A stretch of DNA of 64,000 nt from Alphaproteobacteria bacterium (GCA_900768185.1 CAAGCB010000029.1:124001-188000), one strand, 5' to 3'. Positions 8,447 to 17,273 are shown, counted from the stretch's first letter. Made by a program: numbers and translations. Notes: a model not told the origin generated them from the letters alone.

Positions 8447-8674
8447 ACTTTTGTTTCTGATTGCTTTACGTTCGGGTATGTTTTGTTCCGGCAGATATTT
8501 TTCCAGATCAAGATCGTGCTTGATAACCGACATTTTGCGGCAATCGATTTCTTTGTATGTGTAAAAGTCGTATTTGCGCTTCAATTCCGCCCAAACGGAA
8601 TTGGGGTGCCTGCGCTGTTTCAAAGACGTGTCTTTGACATAGCGTTTCAGCAGGTATGTATCCGATATCGGGGA
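8435..8674 (-). pseudogene. Possible 5'-truncated gene remnant, family not recognised
   Basis: The leftward frame ending at 8435 reads like real protein over about 80 codons (for example KRYVKDTSLKQ, then VWAELKRKYDFYTYKEIDC and HDLDLEKYLPEQ), but there is no plausible start: the frame runs upstream through a terminator hairpin into the end of the preceding gene, and no ATG or GTG with a ribosome site is found. I therefore read it as the 3' part of a lost gene, or a gene with an unusual start. No family is recognised. Confidence 0.35.
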
Positions 8675-8694
8675 AATGCAACCTTCGGTTGCAT

Positions 8695-8720
8695 AAAAAG
8701 CTCCGTCATAATTTTGACGG
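8695..8720 (-). terminator. Terminator of the XRE / small membrane protein operon
   Basis: On the minus strand CCGTCA / TGACGG (positions 8715-8720 and 8703-8708) with a 6-nt loop, then AGC and five T (complement of 8695-8699). It lies 10 bp beyond the stop at 8731. Confidence 0.75.
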
Positions 8721-8730
8721 GAAGGCGGGA

Positions 8731-9003
8731 TTAAAAAAAGAGTGACAAAGCGACGGTGGCGGCGACAAGTCCCCAACCTCTGCCCGATTTCGCGGTTTTG
8801 GCGCAGGAACGCGCTTTATCCGCGGAAATCACGTTATTGTTTCCCGTGACGTTGATTTGCACGGTTTTGCCGTCGGCGACGGATTCGGTCGTCCGCCCCT
8901 CATCGCCGTCCGACGGTTCGTTCAGCAAATTTCGCAACTGCGCCATTCGGGCGTCAAAAGTGTCCGACCGTAGTCGGTTTGGTCGATTATCTTGTATCAT
9001 CAT
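8731..9003 (-). CDS. Small tail-anchored protein with a GNNN motif, coupled to the XRE repressor
   Basis: A 90-residue protein. The N-terminal half is polar (MMIQDNRPNRL, then AQLRNLLNEPSDGDEG); the middle has VQINVTGNNNVISAD, the asparagine-rich beta-strand motif often seen in phage-type regulatory proteins; the C-terminus GWGLVAATVALSLFF is a single membrane anchor. The ATG at 9003 overlaps the TGA of the XRE gene (ATGA), so translation is coupled. The function is unknown; an anti-repressor, membrane sensor or host-takeover role are possibilities without direct evidence. Confidence 0.7.
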   Translation of the reverse strand: MMIQDNRPNRLRSDTFDARMAQLRNLLNEPSDGDEGRTTESVADGKTVQINVTGNNNVISADKARSCAKTAKSGRGWGLVAATVALSLFF

Positions 9004-9401
9004 GCAACAGCCTCTATAACCCATTCGATTGCTTTTTGAGCGTTTTCCGCCGATTCCGTGACGATGATGTCGTACACGACGGCGACGATGCGGGCGGTTT
9101 GTTCCGCCGAAAAAGTTTTGCGTTTGGTTTGTTCGTATTTTTTCAAAAACAGAACGGCGTTTTCCAACGCGGTTTTATCGATTTTCGGCAACTCCGCGGG
9201 GGAACTTTGTTCAAACCCGTACAGCCAGTCGGGCGTGACCCCGAATGTGCGGCAGATTTTGCAAAACATTGCCCCGTCGGGTTCGCGTTTGTCCTTTAGA
9301 TACTGGTTCAGCCGACTTTGGCTGATGTTCAGTTGATCCGCCGCCCGTTGCTGAGTCAATCCCAGTTGCGCGATTCGTTGTTGTAAGCGTTCACCAATCA
9401 T
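9000..9401 (-). CDS. XRE-family (Cro/CI-type) transcriptional regulator
   Basis: A 133-residue repressor: an N-terminal lambda-type helix-turn-helix (QQRIAQLGLTQQRAADQL, then ISQSRLNQYLKDKREPD) and a helical C-terminal half (AVLFLKKYEQTKRKTFSAEQ) resembling the dimerisation region of small phage-like regulators. The ATG at 9401 has AAGGA 6 nt before it; the frame extends to 9431 but without a better start. It is divergent from the DUF6456-like gene with an inverted repeat between them, and first in an operon with a small membrane protein. Confidence 0.85.
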   Translation of the reverse strand: MIGERLQQRIAQLGLTQQRAADQLNISQSRLNQYLKDKREPDGAMFCKICRTFGVTPDWLYGFEQSSPAELPKIDKTALENAVLFLKKYEQTKRKTFSAEQTARIVAVVYDIIVTESAENAQKAIEWVIEAVA

Positions 9402-9448
9402 AACGGTCCTTTTGTTGGAATTAACCCGCAACAGTCATAATGGCATAT

Positions 9449-9506
9449 TTTATCACGGAAATGAATTAACTATTTGTTGTTGACATTATAAACATAACGT
9501 GATAAA
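9449..9506. promoter_or_regulatory. Divergent control region with a 9-bp inverted repeat
   Basis: TTTATCACG (9449-9457) and its exact inverse CGTGATAAA (9498-9506) flank 40 bp between the divergent XRE and DUF6456-like genes. A rightward -35 candidate TTGACA lies at 9480-9485, with the right arm of the repeat over the expected -10 position. This geometry suits two operators for the XRE protein controlling both directions. The binding assignment is inference. Confidence 0.5.
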
Positions 9507-9543
9507 CAGGGCGTGTTGAAGCAATTTTAACTATGGAGGAAAA

Positions 9544-9987
9544 ATGGAAAAGCCTGTTGCAAAAATCAAAAGAATCAGTGAAAAAACAACGTTGATCAAG
9601 ATGTATGAAAAAGGAAAGCTGGGAAAAACGCCGACGGCGGAAAACCGTTTGCGGGCGGGTGTTCGTTTCGCGGCGGACTGGCGCGCGTCGTTGTTCAATC
9701 CTAAAATCACCCGAAATTATGACAGATTGTTTGTGCGGGGCGGAAAAAACGGGGCTGATGCGCCGGATTGGCGGTGTGACGCCGCCGATCGTTACCTGCG
9801 CGCGCTGAAACGGCTGGGGAGTTTCGGCGTCTATGCGCGGCATTTTCTGCGCGACGAGGGCAATATTCGCGAATTTTTGCTGAAATATCCGGTTCTGAAC
9901 GGAACGAAAGCTACCTATGCCGCCGTTTATCGGGCAATCAACGCGATGCTGGACGAACTGGACGATTTTTACCGTTCTGAAAAATAA
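9544..9987 (+). CDS. DUF6456-like protein
   Basis: A 147-residue soluble protein. It resembles the alphaproteobacterial DUF6456 domain: an AENRLRAGVRFAADW segment, a basic linker (LFNPKITRNYDRL), then a helical tail (RYLRALKRLGSFGVYARHFL and a final region ending YRAINAMLDELDDFY). In larger homologues this domain follows a helix-turn-helix; here it stands alone, so it may be a helix-turn-helix-less relative. GGAGGA precedes the ATG. Divergent from the XRE repressor and probably under its control. Confidence 0.65.
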   Translation: MEKPVAKIKRISEKTTLIKMYEKGKLGKTPTAENRLRAGVRFAADWRASLFNPKITRNYDRLFVRGGKNGADAPDWRCDAADRYLRALKRLGSFGVYARHFLRDEGNIREFLLKYPVLNGTKATYAAVYRAINAMLDELDDFYRSEK

Positions 9988-10043
9988 AGGGTGGTCTTCG
10001 CCGTTTTTTGGTATATCCTTGGGAAAAACAACAGGCGGTCGAG

Positions 10044-10538
10044 ATGAAAGACTTTTTGAAACTGATTTTTTTCGGCGTGGTCAAAACGCCCAAGCTGGAA
10101 ATGTTTAATCCCGCGAACGGCGAACGTAAAAGCGTATCGTCAAACTCGTTTGATTTGACTGTTTTGCTGGTCGGCGGATTTTTCGGTTTGCCGCTTTTTT
10201 TTAAACGGCTGTGGGGGTGGGCGTGGCTGATGTTCGCGCTGACGACGGTTCAGCTGCTTTCTTTTTATGAAAAGCTGAAACAGGTTTTGAACGCCGCGAC
10301 GCCCGAAGATTATTACGCTTTTACCGAAAGTTCCCCCGCGGACGACGCGGCGGGGGCGGCTTTGCTGGTTCTGTCCGTTCTTTTGTCGTTCAAAGCCAAT
10401 AAATGGGCGGTGGAGCGTTTGTTGAAAAAAGGCTGGCGTTTCGAACGTCCCGAAGACAAAGCCGTCGTTGCCGCCGTTAAAAAATGGCACATTTCGAAAC
10501 ACTGTCTGAAACGGTCCGAAACGGTCGAACGGTTGTGA
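10044..10538 (+). CDS. Small integral membrane protein, DUF2628-like
   Basis: A 164-residue protein with two hydrophobic stretches (VLLVGGFFGLPLFF and WGWAWLMFALTTVQLL) and a third around AAGAALLVLSVLL. The closing pattern FKANKWAVERLLKKGWRFERPED is close to the conserved end of DUF2628 membrane proteins, which have no known function. The ATG at 10044 is taken as start; a TTG at 10008 is an alternative. It converges on the transglycosylase gene. Confidence 0.65.
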   Translation: MKDFLKLIFFGVVKTPKLEMFNPANGERKSVSSNSFDLTVLLVGGFFGLPLFFKRLWGWAWLMFALTTVQLLSFYEKLKQVLNAATPEDYYAFTESSPADDAAGAALLVLSVLLSFKANKWAVERLLKKGWRFERPEDKAVVAAVKKWHISKHCLKRSETVERL

Positions 10539-10548
10539 CAATCCGCTT

Positions 10549-12480
10549 CTATCCGTCTTTTCCCCGCCGCCAGACGGTCAGTTCCGATTCGGGCGCGTTC
10601 AGGTGGCGTCTGTAAATGTGCAAATTTTCCAAAACGCGCTGGACATAGTTGCGCGTTTCCGCAAACGGTATGCTTTCGATCCAGTCGACGGGGTCGACGT
10701 CTTCGTGCGGGCGTCCGAACGCTTTGAGCCAGCGGTTCACATTCGTCGGTCCGGCGTTGTACGCGGCGATCGCCAAAATATACGATCCGCCGTAGCGTTT
10801 CAGCAAATCGCCGATATAGGCGCTGCCCAATTCCACATTGAAATCGGGATCGGCGTTCAGTTTTTGGACGGAAAAGCCTTTGCGTTTCTTTTTTGCCATC
10901 TGTTTGGCGGTCGCCGGCATGATCTGCATCAATCCGCGCGCGCCGGCGGGGGAAACCGCATGCGACGCGAAACTGCTTTCCTGACGGATAATCGACAGCA
11001 CCAGAGCCGTTTCCGTGCGTTCGTCGTGGCGCAAATCTTTGACGGGATACCCCAGTGAAACGATGTCTATGCCGTTTTGGCGGGCGCGCCGCGCAATGGC
11101 GACCGCCAAATCTTCGCGCTTTAAATCCTCGTTGAGCAAATGCGCCAAAGCCGATACGGCGGCGGGCGTCGTCGCGTCCAGAAACAAACGGGTGGCGAAC
11201 ACGCCGACCAGATCGTGCATCTGCGCGTCTTGCAGGATTTTCATGACGGCATACAGCTCGCTTTGCCGGATTTTTTTCGACAGCGCGGCGTCGACGGGGT
11301 GTTCGGCGGGCAGGGCGGCGACGGTCGTTCCCAGCTTGATCGCCGCCAGTTGTCCGTAAATCGTCGTGATGTGACGCGCCGCTTTTTGATAATTTTCGTC
11401 GGCTTTTGATTTTTTGCCGATCGCTTCGTAAGTCCTGCCCAGCCAGTATCCTGCGCGCGCGACGCTCATCGGCGACGACACGGCGGCAAGCATTGTTTTG
11501 AAATGGCGCAGGGCGTCGTCGTTCTTTTTCAACCGGCGCAGGGCGATCCAGCCCGCCGTCCATTCGGCGTCGGCGAAATCCGCGCCTTTGGTCAGATTGT
11601 GGTTTTTGGCGATTTGATAGGCGGTTTTATAGTCCTTTTCGCTTAAAAACTGGCGAATCAGATTGGTTCGTTCCGTCCACCAAACGGAACGGTTTTGTTT
11701 GTCGGGATCGATATCGTGCAACAGTTTCGCCGCGGCGGAATATTTTTTGTTCACGCGCAGCCAGCGCAACAGGTCGAAAGACGCGTCCGCGTCCAGTTGC
11801 TGACTTTCGGGCAGATTTTTAAATTCTCTTTGCGCGTTTTTCCTGTTGGCGACGAAATCGGCGCGCACCTGCGCCAAGGCTCGGTCGCGGCTGTTCATTT
11901 TGGGAAACAGGGCGCGCGCTTTGGCGTGTTTGCGTTCGTTCAGCAGTTTTCGGGCGCGCAGATCGAAATCGCGTTCGTCCAGCAGAAAAAACAGCCGTTC
12001 GCGCACCAGATCGGCTTCTTCGTCGCTCAAATCGCTTTTGTTCCACAGGGAATGAAGCATCGGAACGGCTTTTTCCCATTCTTTACGCCGCATCAAAATG
12101 TCGGCGTAAGCCAGCACGGCGCGCGCCGAAACGGGCGGGTGGCGGCAAAACCATTTTTCCAGCGCCGCCTCGTCGCCCTTTTCCAGCAAAGCCTGTTCGG
12201 CGTTACGGCGAATCATGTAGACGCGCGGCCAGTTCGGGTTTTTCTTCATAAACCGTTGCGCGGCGTTGAAATCAATCGTTTGGTTCGCATCTGTCAGCGA
12301 AAACCAGTCGATCAGTTTGATCAGCGTCGGGTCTTTTGTTTCCCTGGCTTTGGCAAACGCCGCCGGATAATCCCGCGCGGCGGCGGATTTGACGGCGTCA
12401 ATGCGGGACTGCGACGTGGCTGCGAAACAGGCGGGCGCCGCGAAAAAGCACAAACAAAACAGCAAAACGCGGCGTTTCAC
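10549..12480 (-). CDS. slt: Soluble lytic murein transglycosylase (Slt70 type)
   Basis: Exported enzyme of 643 residues cleaving the MurNAc-GlcNAc bond of peptidoglycan with formation of anhydro-MurNAc. The signal peptide ends near CFAA. A long alpha-helical superhelix follows (about residues 30-480), then the SLT catalytic domain with catalytic Glu501 in IIRQESSFASHAVSP, the GLMQIMPATAKQMA motif and IAAYNAGPTNVNRW. Length matches E. coli Slt70. Monocistronic and convergent with the DUF2628-like gene. Confidence 0.93.
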   Translation of the reverse strand: MKRRVLLFCLCFFAAPACFAATSQSRIDAVKSAAARDYPAAFAKARETKDPTLIKLIDWFSLTDANQTIDFNAAQRFMKKNPNWPRVYMIRRNAEQALLEKGDEAALEKWFCRHPPVSARAVLAYADILMRRKEWEKAVPMLHSLWNKSDLSDEEADLVRERLFFLLDERDFDLRARKLLNERKHAKARALFPKMNSRDRALAQVRADFVANRKNAQREFKNLPESQQLDADASFDLLRWLRVNKKYSAAAKLLHDIDPDKQNRSVWWTERTNLIRQFLSEKDYKTAYQIAKNHNLTKGADFADAEWTAGWIALRRLKKNDDALRHFKTMLAAVSSPMSVARAGYWLGRTYEAIGKKSKADENYQKAARHITTIYGQLAAIKLGTTVAALPAEHPVDAALSKKIRQSELYAVMKILQDAQMHDLVGVFATRLFLDATTPAAVSALAHLLNEDLKREDLAVAIARRARQNGIDIVSLGYPVKDLRHDERTETALVLSIIRQESSFASHAVSPAGARGLMQIMPATAKQMAKKKRKGFSVQKLNADPDFNVELGSAYIGDLLKRYGGSYILAIAAYNAGPTNVNRWLKAFGRPHEDVDPVDWIESIPFAETRNYVQRVLENLHIYRRHLNAPESELTVWRRGKDG

Positions 12481-12593
12481 TTTTTTCCTTTCGTCGAAAT
12501 TATGATACCGCTTTTATTTTTGTGGCATTTATTTTAAGATACGGTTAATTTGATAAATTGTTTTTTTAACCCTTTTGACGCAGGAGGTCTTTG

Positions 12594-13469
12594 ATGTTCA
12601 CGGGGCTTTTCACCGCTTTGATTACGCCGTTTGAAAACGGGCGGATCGATTTGGACGCTTTCGCGCGCCTGATTGAATTTCAAATCAAGTCGGGGGTTGA
12701 CGGGGTTGTCGTTTGCGGCACGACGGGCGAAAGCGCCGTCATGACGCCGCGCGAATATGAAACGGTGGTGGACGCGTGCGTCAAACAGGTCGCCGGACGC
12801 GTTCCCGTCATTGTCGGAACGGGCGGCAACAACACGGTCAAGGTTGTCGAAAACACTTTGTTCGCGCAAAAGGCGGGGGCGGATGCGGCTTTGATCGTTA
12901 CGCCGTATTACAACAAACCGACGCAAGAGGGACTCTATTTGCATTTCAAAGCCGTTCACGATGCGACGGATCTGCCGATTATTCTGTACAACGTGCCGGG
13001 GCGCACGGGCGTGTGCCTGACGGTTGAAACCGTCGCCCGTCTGTCCGGTTTGCCGCGCGTCGTCGGAATCAAAGACGCGACCCCCGATATCATGCGTCCG
13101 CTGAAAATCAGAAAACGGGTCGGCGGGGATTTCTCGATTCTGTCGGGCGAAGACGCCAGCATCGTCGCTTTTCTGGCGCATGGCGGCGACGGGTGCATTT
13201 CCGTGACGGCGAATGTCGCGCCCGCTTTGTGCGCGGGGATACATCGCGCGTGGGCGGCGGGCGATCGCGCCGAACTGGAGCGTTTACGCGATTTGCTGGT
13301 CGACCTGCACGACGCGATGTTTGTCGAAACGAACCCGTGTCCCGTGAAATTCGCGGCGGCGCAACTGGGGTTCGGCGACGGGTCGGTGCGTCTGCCTCTG
13401 TGCGGGATTTCCGAAAAATCGAAGGAAACCGTTTTGGCGGCGATGCGTCAGACGGGATTGGCGGAGTAG
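12594..13469 (+). CDS. dapA: 4-hydroxy-tetrahydrodipicolinate synthase
   Basis: Class I aldolase-type enzyme (291 residues) condensing pyruvate with aspartate semialdehyde in lysine and diaminopimelate synthesis. Schiff-base Lys160 lies in GIKDATPD and the catalytic Tyr132 in YNVPGRTG; the GTTGES phosphate-type loop is present. A TTG three nt earlier is possible, but the ATG at 12594 has the correct spacing (6 nt) from the strong AGGAGG at 12582-12587. Followed after 3 nt by smpB, the usual alphaproteobacterial pairing. Confidence 0.96.
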   Translation: MFTGLFTALITPFENGRIDLDAFARLIEFQIKSGVDGVVVCGTTGESAVMTPREYETVVDACVKQVAGRVPVIVGTGGNNTVKVVENTLFAQKAGADAALIVTPYYNKPTQEGLYLHFKAVHDATDLPIILYNVPGRTGVCLTVETVARLSGLPRVVGIKDATPDIMRPLKIRKRVGGDFSILSGEDASIVAFLAHGGDGCISVTANVAPALCAGIHRAWAAGDRAELERLRDLLVDLHDAMFVETNPCPVKFAAAQLGFGDGSVRLPLCGISEKSKETVLAAMRQTGLAE

Positions 13470-13472
13470 ATC

Positions 13473-13958
13473 ATGCCCGCGAAAAAAACATCGACATTGA
13501 TCAGCACGGGGACGGTCGCCAAAAACAGAAAGGCGGGCTTTAACTACGCGATCGAGGAAACGATTGAAGCCGGCTTGATTCTGACGGGGGCGGAGGTCAA
13601 ATCCCTGCGGCAGGGACGCGCCAGCATCAACGAAGCCTACGCCGCCGCGCAGGAAGGCGGCATCTACCTGTTGAACGCAACGATTTTGGAATACGGATCG
13701 ATCGGCTATGTGAAGCACACCGCCGCCCGCCCGCGTCAACTGCTGCTGCATAAAAAAGAGGTGAAGCGGCTGACGGGCGCCATCGCGCGCAAAGGCTACA
13801 CGCTGATTCCGCTGGAGCTGTATTTCAACGCGCGCGGCATCGCGAAAATCAAGCTGGGACTGGGTGTCGGAAAGAACAACGTCGACCGCCGCGAAGATAT
13901 TAAAAAACGCGATTGGGATCGCGAAAAACGCCGTTTGCTGAAAGGCGGCGGATTTTAG
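13473..13958 (+). CDS. smpB: SsrA-binding protein SmpB
   Basis: tmRNA partner for trans-translation rescue of stalled ribosomes, 161 residues. Typical motifs are NRKAGFNYAIEETIEAGLIL, GAEVKSLRQGRASI and the C-terminal GVGKNNVDRREDIKKRDWDR, the basic tail that inserts into the mRNA channel. Translationally close to dapA. The tmRNA gene itself was not seen in the window. Confidence 0.96.
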   Translation: MPAKKTSTLISTGTVAKNRKAGFNYAIEETIEAGLILTGAEVKSLRQGRASINEAYAAAQEGGIYLLNATILEYGSIGYVKHTAARPRQLLLHKKEVKRLTGAIARKGYTLIPLELYFNARGIAKIKLGLGVGKNNVDRREDIKKRDWDREKRRLLKGGGF

Positions 13959-14020
13959 TTTTTGCTTTTTTATCGATTTTGTGCTTTCTTAAAACGGTTT
14001 TATGGAACAAGGATTGAAAC

Positions 14021-14968
14021 ATGCAGAATTTACAGGAAAAAATCAAAGATATCCTCCTGTTGACGGACGAAGACATTGAGCTCCTGTTGCGCGGCGATTT
14101 GAAAACGCTGATGGTGCAAAACAAAGAAGCCGCCGTCCGCGTCGGAATCGCCTACGGAACGGTTTTGGTGGTGGTGCTGGTGTTTTTGTTGCTGTTTTCC
14201 GTGATGGGCGCGTTCGGCAAGGTTCTGCTCAGTTTCATCATGTTCGGCGGATTGTTCGGCGCCGCGTTTCTGGCGGGCGAGAAAAACGTGCTGAAAGCGA
14301 CGAAATATCCCGCTTTTTCCTATTTTTTCCTGTTTGTTTTCGCCGTGATGGCGTGGTCGATGTTTTCCGACGTTATGTCGGGCGGCGGTTTCCTGTCCAA
14401 TCTGCTGGCGGTTTTGATCGTCGGCGGACTGGGATTCGGCGCGTACACTCTGCGCGAAAAAGCGCGCGAACGCGGTATCGCGACAATTCAGCTGACGATG
14501 GTCGCGCTGTTACTGGGGGCGTTTTTGCTGTCGTTGCAGGTGGCGGGCGTTCAGGTCGGTCGGGATAATGAATTCGAGCGCGCGCGTCAGGCGCAGGTGA
14601 TTCGCCGTCAGCGGGAAGCGGACAAAATGCGCGCGCAGATGGCGTCGACGCGCATCTGCACGACGGACGAGGAATGCCGCAAAATGAACACGAAGAAAAA
14701 CTCTTATTACGAGGAATACGAAGATATCGCGCAGATGTCGTGCGAAAACGCCGTCGCCAAGGATATTCCGGGGCGTTTCGAATGGACCGTTTCGCCCAAG
14801 GTGTACAAATTCACCCGTTACGAAATCGACGTGTTGAAGGACGACATTTTGTTGATCGGGGATTCGGCGCAGCTGATCGGCAACGACGGAACGAAAACGC
14901 CGTTATCCTACACTTGTCATTACAACACCAAAAGGAAAACGACGACGACCAATATTCAGCGCAAATAA
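14021..14968 (+). CDS. Polytopic membrane protein with C-terminal soluble domain
   Basis: A 315-residue protein, family not recognised. A polar N-terminal helix (about 40 residues) is followed by roughly five membrane segments (for example VLVVVLVFLLLFSVMGAF, FSYFFLFVFAVMAW and MVALLLGAFLLSLQVAGVQV), then a charged helix and a soluble domain of about 110 residues containing two cysteine pairs (ICTTDEEC and MSCENA...YTCHY). The soluble part is probably periplasmic, where the cysteines could be oxidised. It has an AAGGATTGAAAC site and stands alone after smpB. Confidence 0.7.
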   Translation: MQNLQEKIKDILLLTDEDIELLLRGDLKTLMVQNKEAAVRVGIAYGTVLVVVLVFLLLFSVMGAFGKVLLSFIMFGGLFGAAFLAGEKNVLKATKYPAFSYFFLFVFAVMAWSMFSDVMSGGGFLSNLLAVLIVGGLGFGAYTLREKARERGIATIQLTMVALLLGAFLLSLQVAGVQVGRDNEFERARQAQVIRRQREADKMRAQMASTRICTTDEECRKMNTKKNSYYEEYEDIAQMSCENAVAKDIPGRFEWTVSPKVYKFTRYEIDVLKDDILLIGDSAQLIGNDGTKTPLSYTCHYNTKRKTTTTNIQRK

Positions 14969-15071
14969 GAGGGCGCGCGAAGACGGAACACTTTTTCCTT
15001 GATATGGAACGAATACCGTTTAAAATAGCAAAAGATTTCTGGACTTTGTCCGAAACAACGGAGAATTGGAA

Positions 15072-15419
15072 ATGAACAAAACAGCGGTTGAAACGGAAGC
15101 TTACTACGATATTTTGGCAAACGCGGACGGTGAATTGCTGTTCTGTCTGAAAGCCCGCGAAGGCAGCCCCGACCGTCCCCAAATTCTGTTCAGCGGAGAA
15201 AACCACGCGCTGTTTTACCGCACCGCCGATCAGATGATTGTTTTGGACTACATTCACCCCGAAGTCTGCCCGCTGTTGAAACAGGTGTCTTCGGTGCTGG
15301 TCGCGGAATTTACCGATCCGACGGGTGAAAATCCGGCAAAAGGCATCGTGCGCGAATATACCGCGCCGGTGCGTCATGTGTCCAAGTTGCCGCTGGTGTC
15401 CGGCGATCTGAAAGACTGA
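15072..15419 (+). CDS. Uncharacterised protein, paralogue of the 7069-7428 gene
   Basis: A 115-residue soluble protein sharing its whole pattern with the gene at 7069: an opening strand pair ending in NADGELLFCLK, a central ENHALFYRTADQMIVLDYI segment and the closing IVREYTAPV. The ATG at 15072 is preceded by GGAGAATTGGAA; a TTG at 15066 is less likely. Monocistronic, followed by a strong terminator. Two divergent copies in one 64-kb window indicate a small lineage-specific family. Function unknown. Confidence 0.75.
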   Translation: MNKTAVETEAYYDILANADGELLFCLKAREGSPDRPQILFSGENHALFYRTADQMIVLDYIHPEVCPLLKQVSSVLVAEFTDPTGENPAKGIVREYTAPVRHVSKLPLVSGDLKD

Positions 15420-15472
15420 CGCGCGGGCGGGGAGAGGCGGAACGCCCCTCCGGTCGGAAATCCGAATAATTC

Positions 15473-15497
15473 AAAAGCCCCCTTTCGGGGGCTTTTT
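15473..15497. terminator. Bidirectional terminator
   Basis: AAAAGCCCCC (15473-15482) and GGGGGCTTTT (15487-15496) with a 4-nt loop, T run on both exits. It separates the rightward gene ending at 15419 from the leftward ettA. Confidence 0.93.
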
Positions 15498-15516
15498 CAA
15501 TGCGGTTTTCCGGCTG

Positions 15517-17199
15517 TCATTTTCTGACCAGCGGTTTATATTTCACGCGGTGCGGCTGATCCGCCTCGGCGCCCAGACGGCGTTTTTTGTCGGCTTCGTA
15601 TTCTTCGTAATTGCCTTCAAACCATTCGACGTGGCTGTCGCCTTCAAACGCCAGAATATGCGTCGCGATGCGGTCAAGAAACCAGCGGTCGTGCGATGTG
15701 ACGACGGCACAGCCGGGGAACGACAGCAATGCTTGTTCCAAAGCGCGCAGGGTGTCAACGTCCAAATCGTTTGTCGGTTCGTCCAGCAAAATCACATTGG
15801 ATCCCGATTTCAGCATTTTAGCCATGTGGACGCGGTTGCGTTCCCCGCCGGACAACAATCCGACTTTTTTCTGTTGGTCGGAACCTTTGAAATTAAACTG
15901 ACCGACATAGGCGCGCGACGGAATTTTACGTTTGCCCAAGGTCACTTCGTCATTACCGCCGGAGATTTCCTCCCATACCGTTTTATTGGAATCCAAAGCG
16001 TCGCGGCTTTGGTCGACATAGCCCAAAACAACGGTTTCGCCGATACGGAAATCGCCGGAATCCGGCGTTTCCTGACCGGTGATCATACGCATCAGCGTCG
16101 TTTTTCCCGCGCCGTTCGGACCGATGACGCCGACAATGCCGCCGGGCGGCAGCTTGAAGGATAAATCGTCGATCAGCAAACGGTCGCCGTAACCTTTGGA
16201 TATGTTCTTGGCTTCAATAACCAGATCGCCCAGACGCGGGCAGGGCGGAATGACAATCTGCGCGTTTTCGATGGTCTGTTTGTCCGCTTCGTTGACCAAA
16301 GCGTCAAACGCCTGAATACGGGCTTTGGATTTAGCCTGACGGGCGCGCGGGCTTTGGCGGATCCATTCCAATTCCTGTTTGATCGTGCGTTGACGGGCGG
16401 ATTCCTCTTTGGCTTCCTGCGCCAGACGTTTTTCCTTTTGTTCCAGCCACGAAGAATAATTGCCTTCGTAAGGAATGCCTTCGCCGCGATCAAGTTCCAA
16501 AATCCAGCCGGTCACGTTGTCCAAAAAGTAACGGTCGTGCGTGACCATAACGACGGTTCCCGGATAATCGTGCAGATGCTGTTGCAGCCACGCGACGGAT
16601 TCGGCGTCCAAATGGTTCGTCGGTTCGTCCAACAGCAACAGATCGGGTTTCGACAGCAGCAGACGACACAAAGCGACGCGTCGTTTTTCCCCGCCTGACA
16701 GCTTTGTCACGTCCGCGTCAGCCGGCGGACAGCGCAGCGCGTCCATGGCGATTTCAATCGTGCGTTCCAGATCCCAACCGTTGCAGGCATCTATTTTTTC
16801 TTGCAGTTCCGCCTGTTCCGCGATTAAAGCGTTCATTTCGTCGTCGGTCATTTCTTCGGCGAATTTCATTGAAATTTCTTCAAAGCGCTTTAATAAGTCG
16901 CGCGTTTCCCCGCACCCGTCCATAACGTTTTCCATAACGTTTTTTGACGGATCCAACTGCGGTTCCTGAGGCAGATATCCCACGCTTGCCCCTTCGGCAG
17001 CCCAAGCTTCGCCGTTAAATTCGGTTTCAATGCCCGCCATGATTTTCAACAGCGTTGATTTACCCGCGCCGTTCGCGCCCAAAACGCCGATCTTTGCCCC
17101 CGGAAAAAATGACAGCCAGATGTTGTTCAGCACCTGTTTGCCCCCGGGGTACGTTTTAGACAGGTTTTTCATCACGTAAATATACTGGTATGAAGCCAT
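15517..17199 (-). CDS. ettA: Energy-dependent translational throttle protein EttA
   Basis: ABC-F ATPase of 560 residues that binds the ribosomal E site and gates translation by ADP/ATP ratio. Two ABC domains are seen with Walker A GANGAGKSTLL and GPNGAGKTTLM, signatures LSGGEKRRVAL and LSGGERNRVHM, and the inter-domain linker with the arm region. The N-terminal ASYQYIYVMKNLSKTYPGGK is typical of EttA rather than Uup. The start at 17199 is preceded by AGAGGATAATT. Confidence 0.95.
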   Translation of the reverse strand: MASYQYIYVMKNLSKTYPGGKQVLNNIWLSFFPGAKIGVLGANGAGKSTLLKIMAGIETEFNGEAWAAEGASVGYLPQEPQLDPSKNVMENVMDGCGETRDLLKRFEEISMKFAEEMTDDEMNALIAEQAELQEKIDACNGWDLERTIEIAMDALRCPPADADVTKLSGGEKRRVALCRLLLSKPDLLLLDEPTNHLDAESVAWLQQHLHDYPGTVVMVTHDRYFLDNVTGWILELDRGEGIPYEGNYSSWLEQKEKRLAQEAKEESARQRTIKQELEWIRQSPRARQAKSKARIQAFDALVNEADKQTIENAQIVIPPCPRLGDLVIEAKNISKGYGDRLLIDDLSFKLPPGGIVGVIGPNGAGKTTLMRMITGQETPDSGDFRIGETVVLGYVDQSRDALDSNKTVWEEISGGNDEVTLGKRKIPSRAYVGQFNFKGSDQQKKVGLLSGGERNRVHMAKMLKSGSNVILLDEPTNDLDVDTLRALEQALLSFPGCAVVTSHDRWFLDRIATHILAFEGDSHVEWFEGNYEEYEADKKRRLGAEADQPHRVKYKPLVRK

Positions 17200-17273
17200 A
17201 ATTATCCTCTTTTAATGAAAACAAGTTATGGTCGTTATACCAGACGCGGCTGTTTCTTCAAAGTAAAATAAGC

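Noticed and set aside
8676..8694. Perfect hairpin ATGCAACC-TTC-GGTTGCAT as a terminator
   Set aside because: It has no T run after it on either strand; the adjacent CCGTCA/TGACGG hairpin with five T is the better terminator for the operon.
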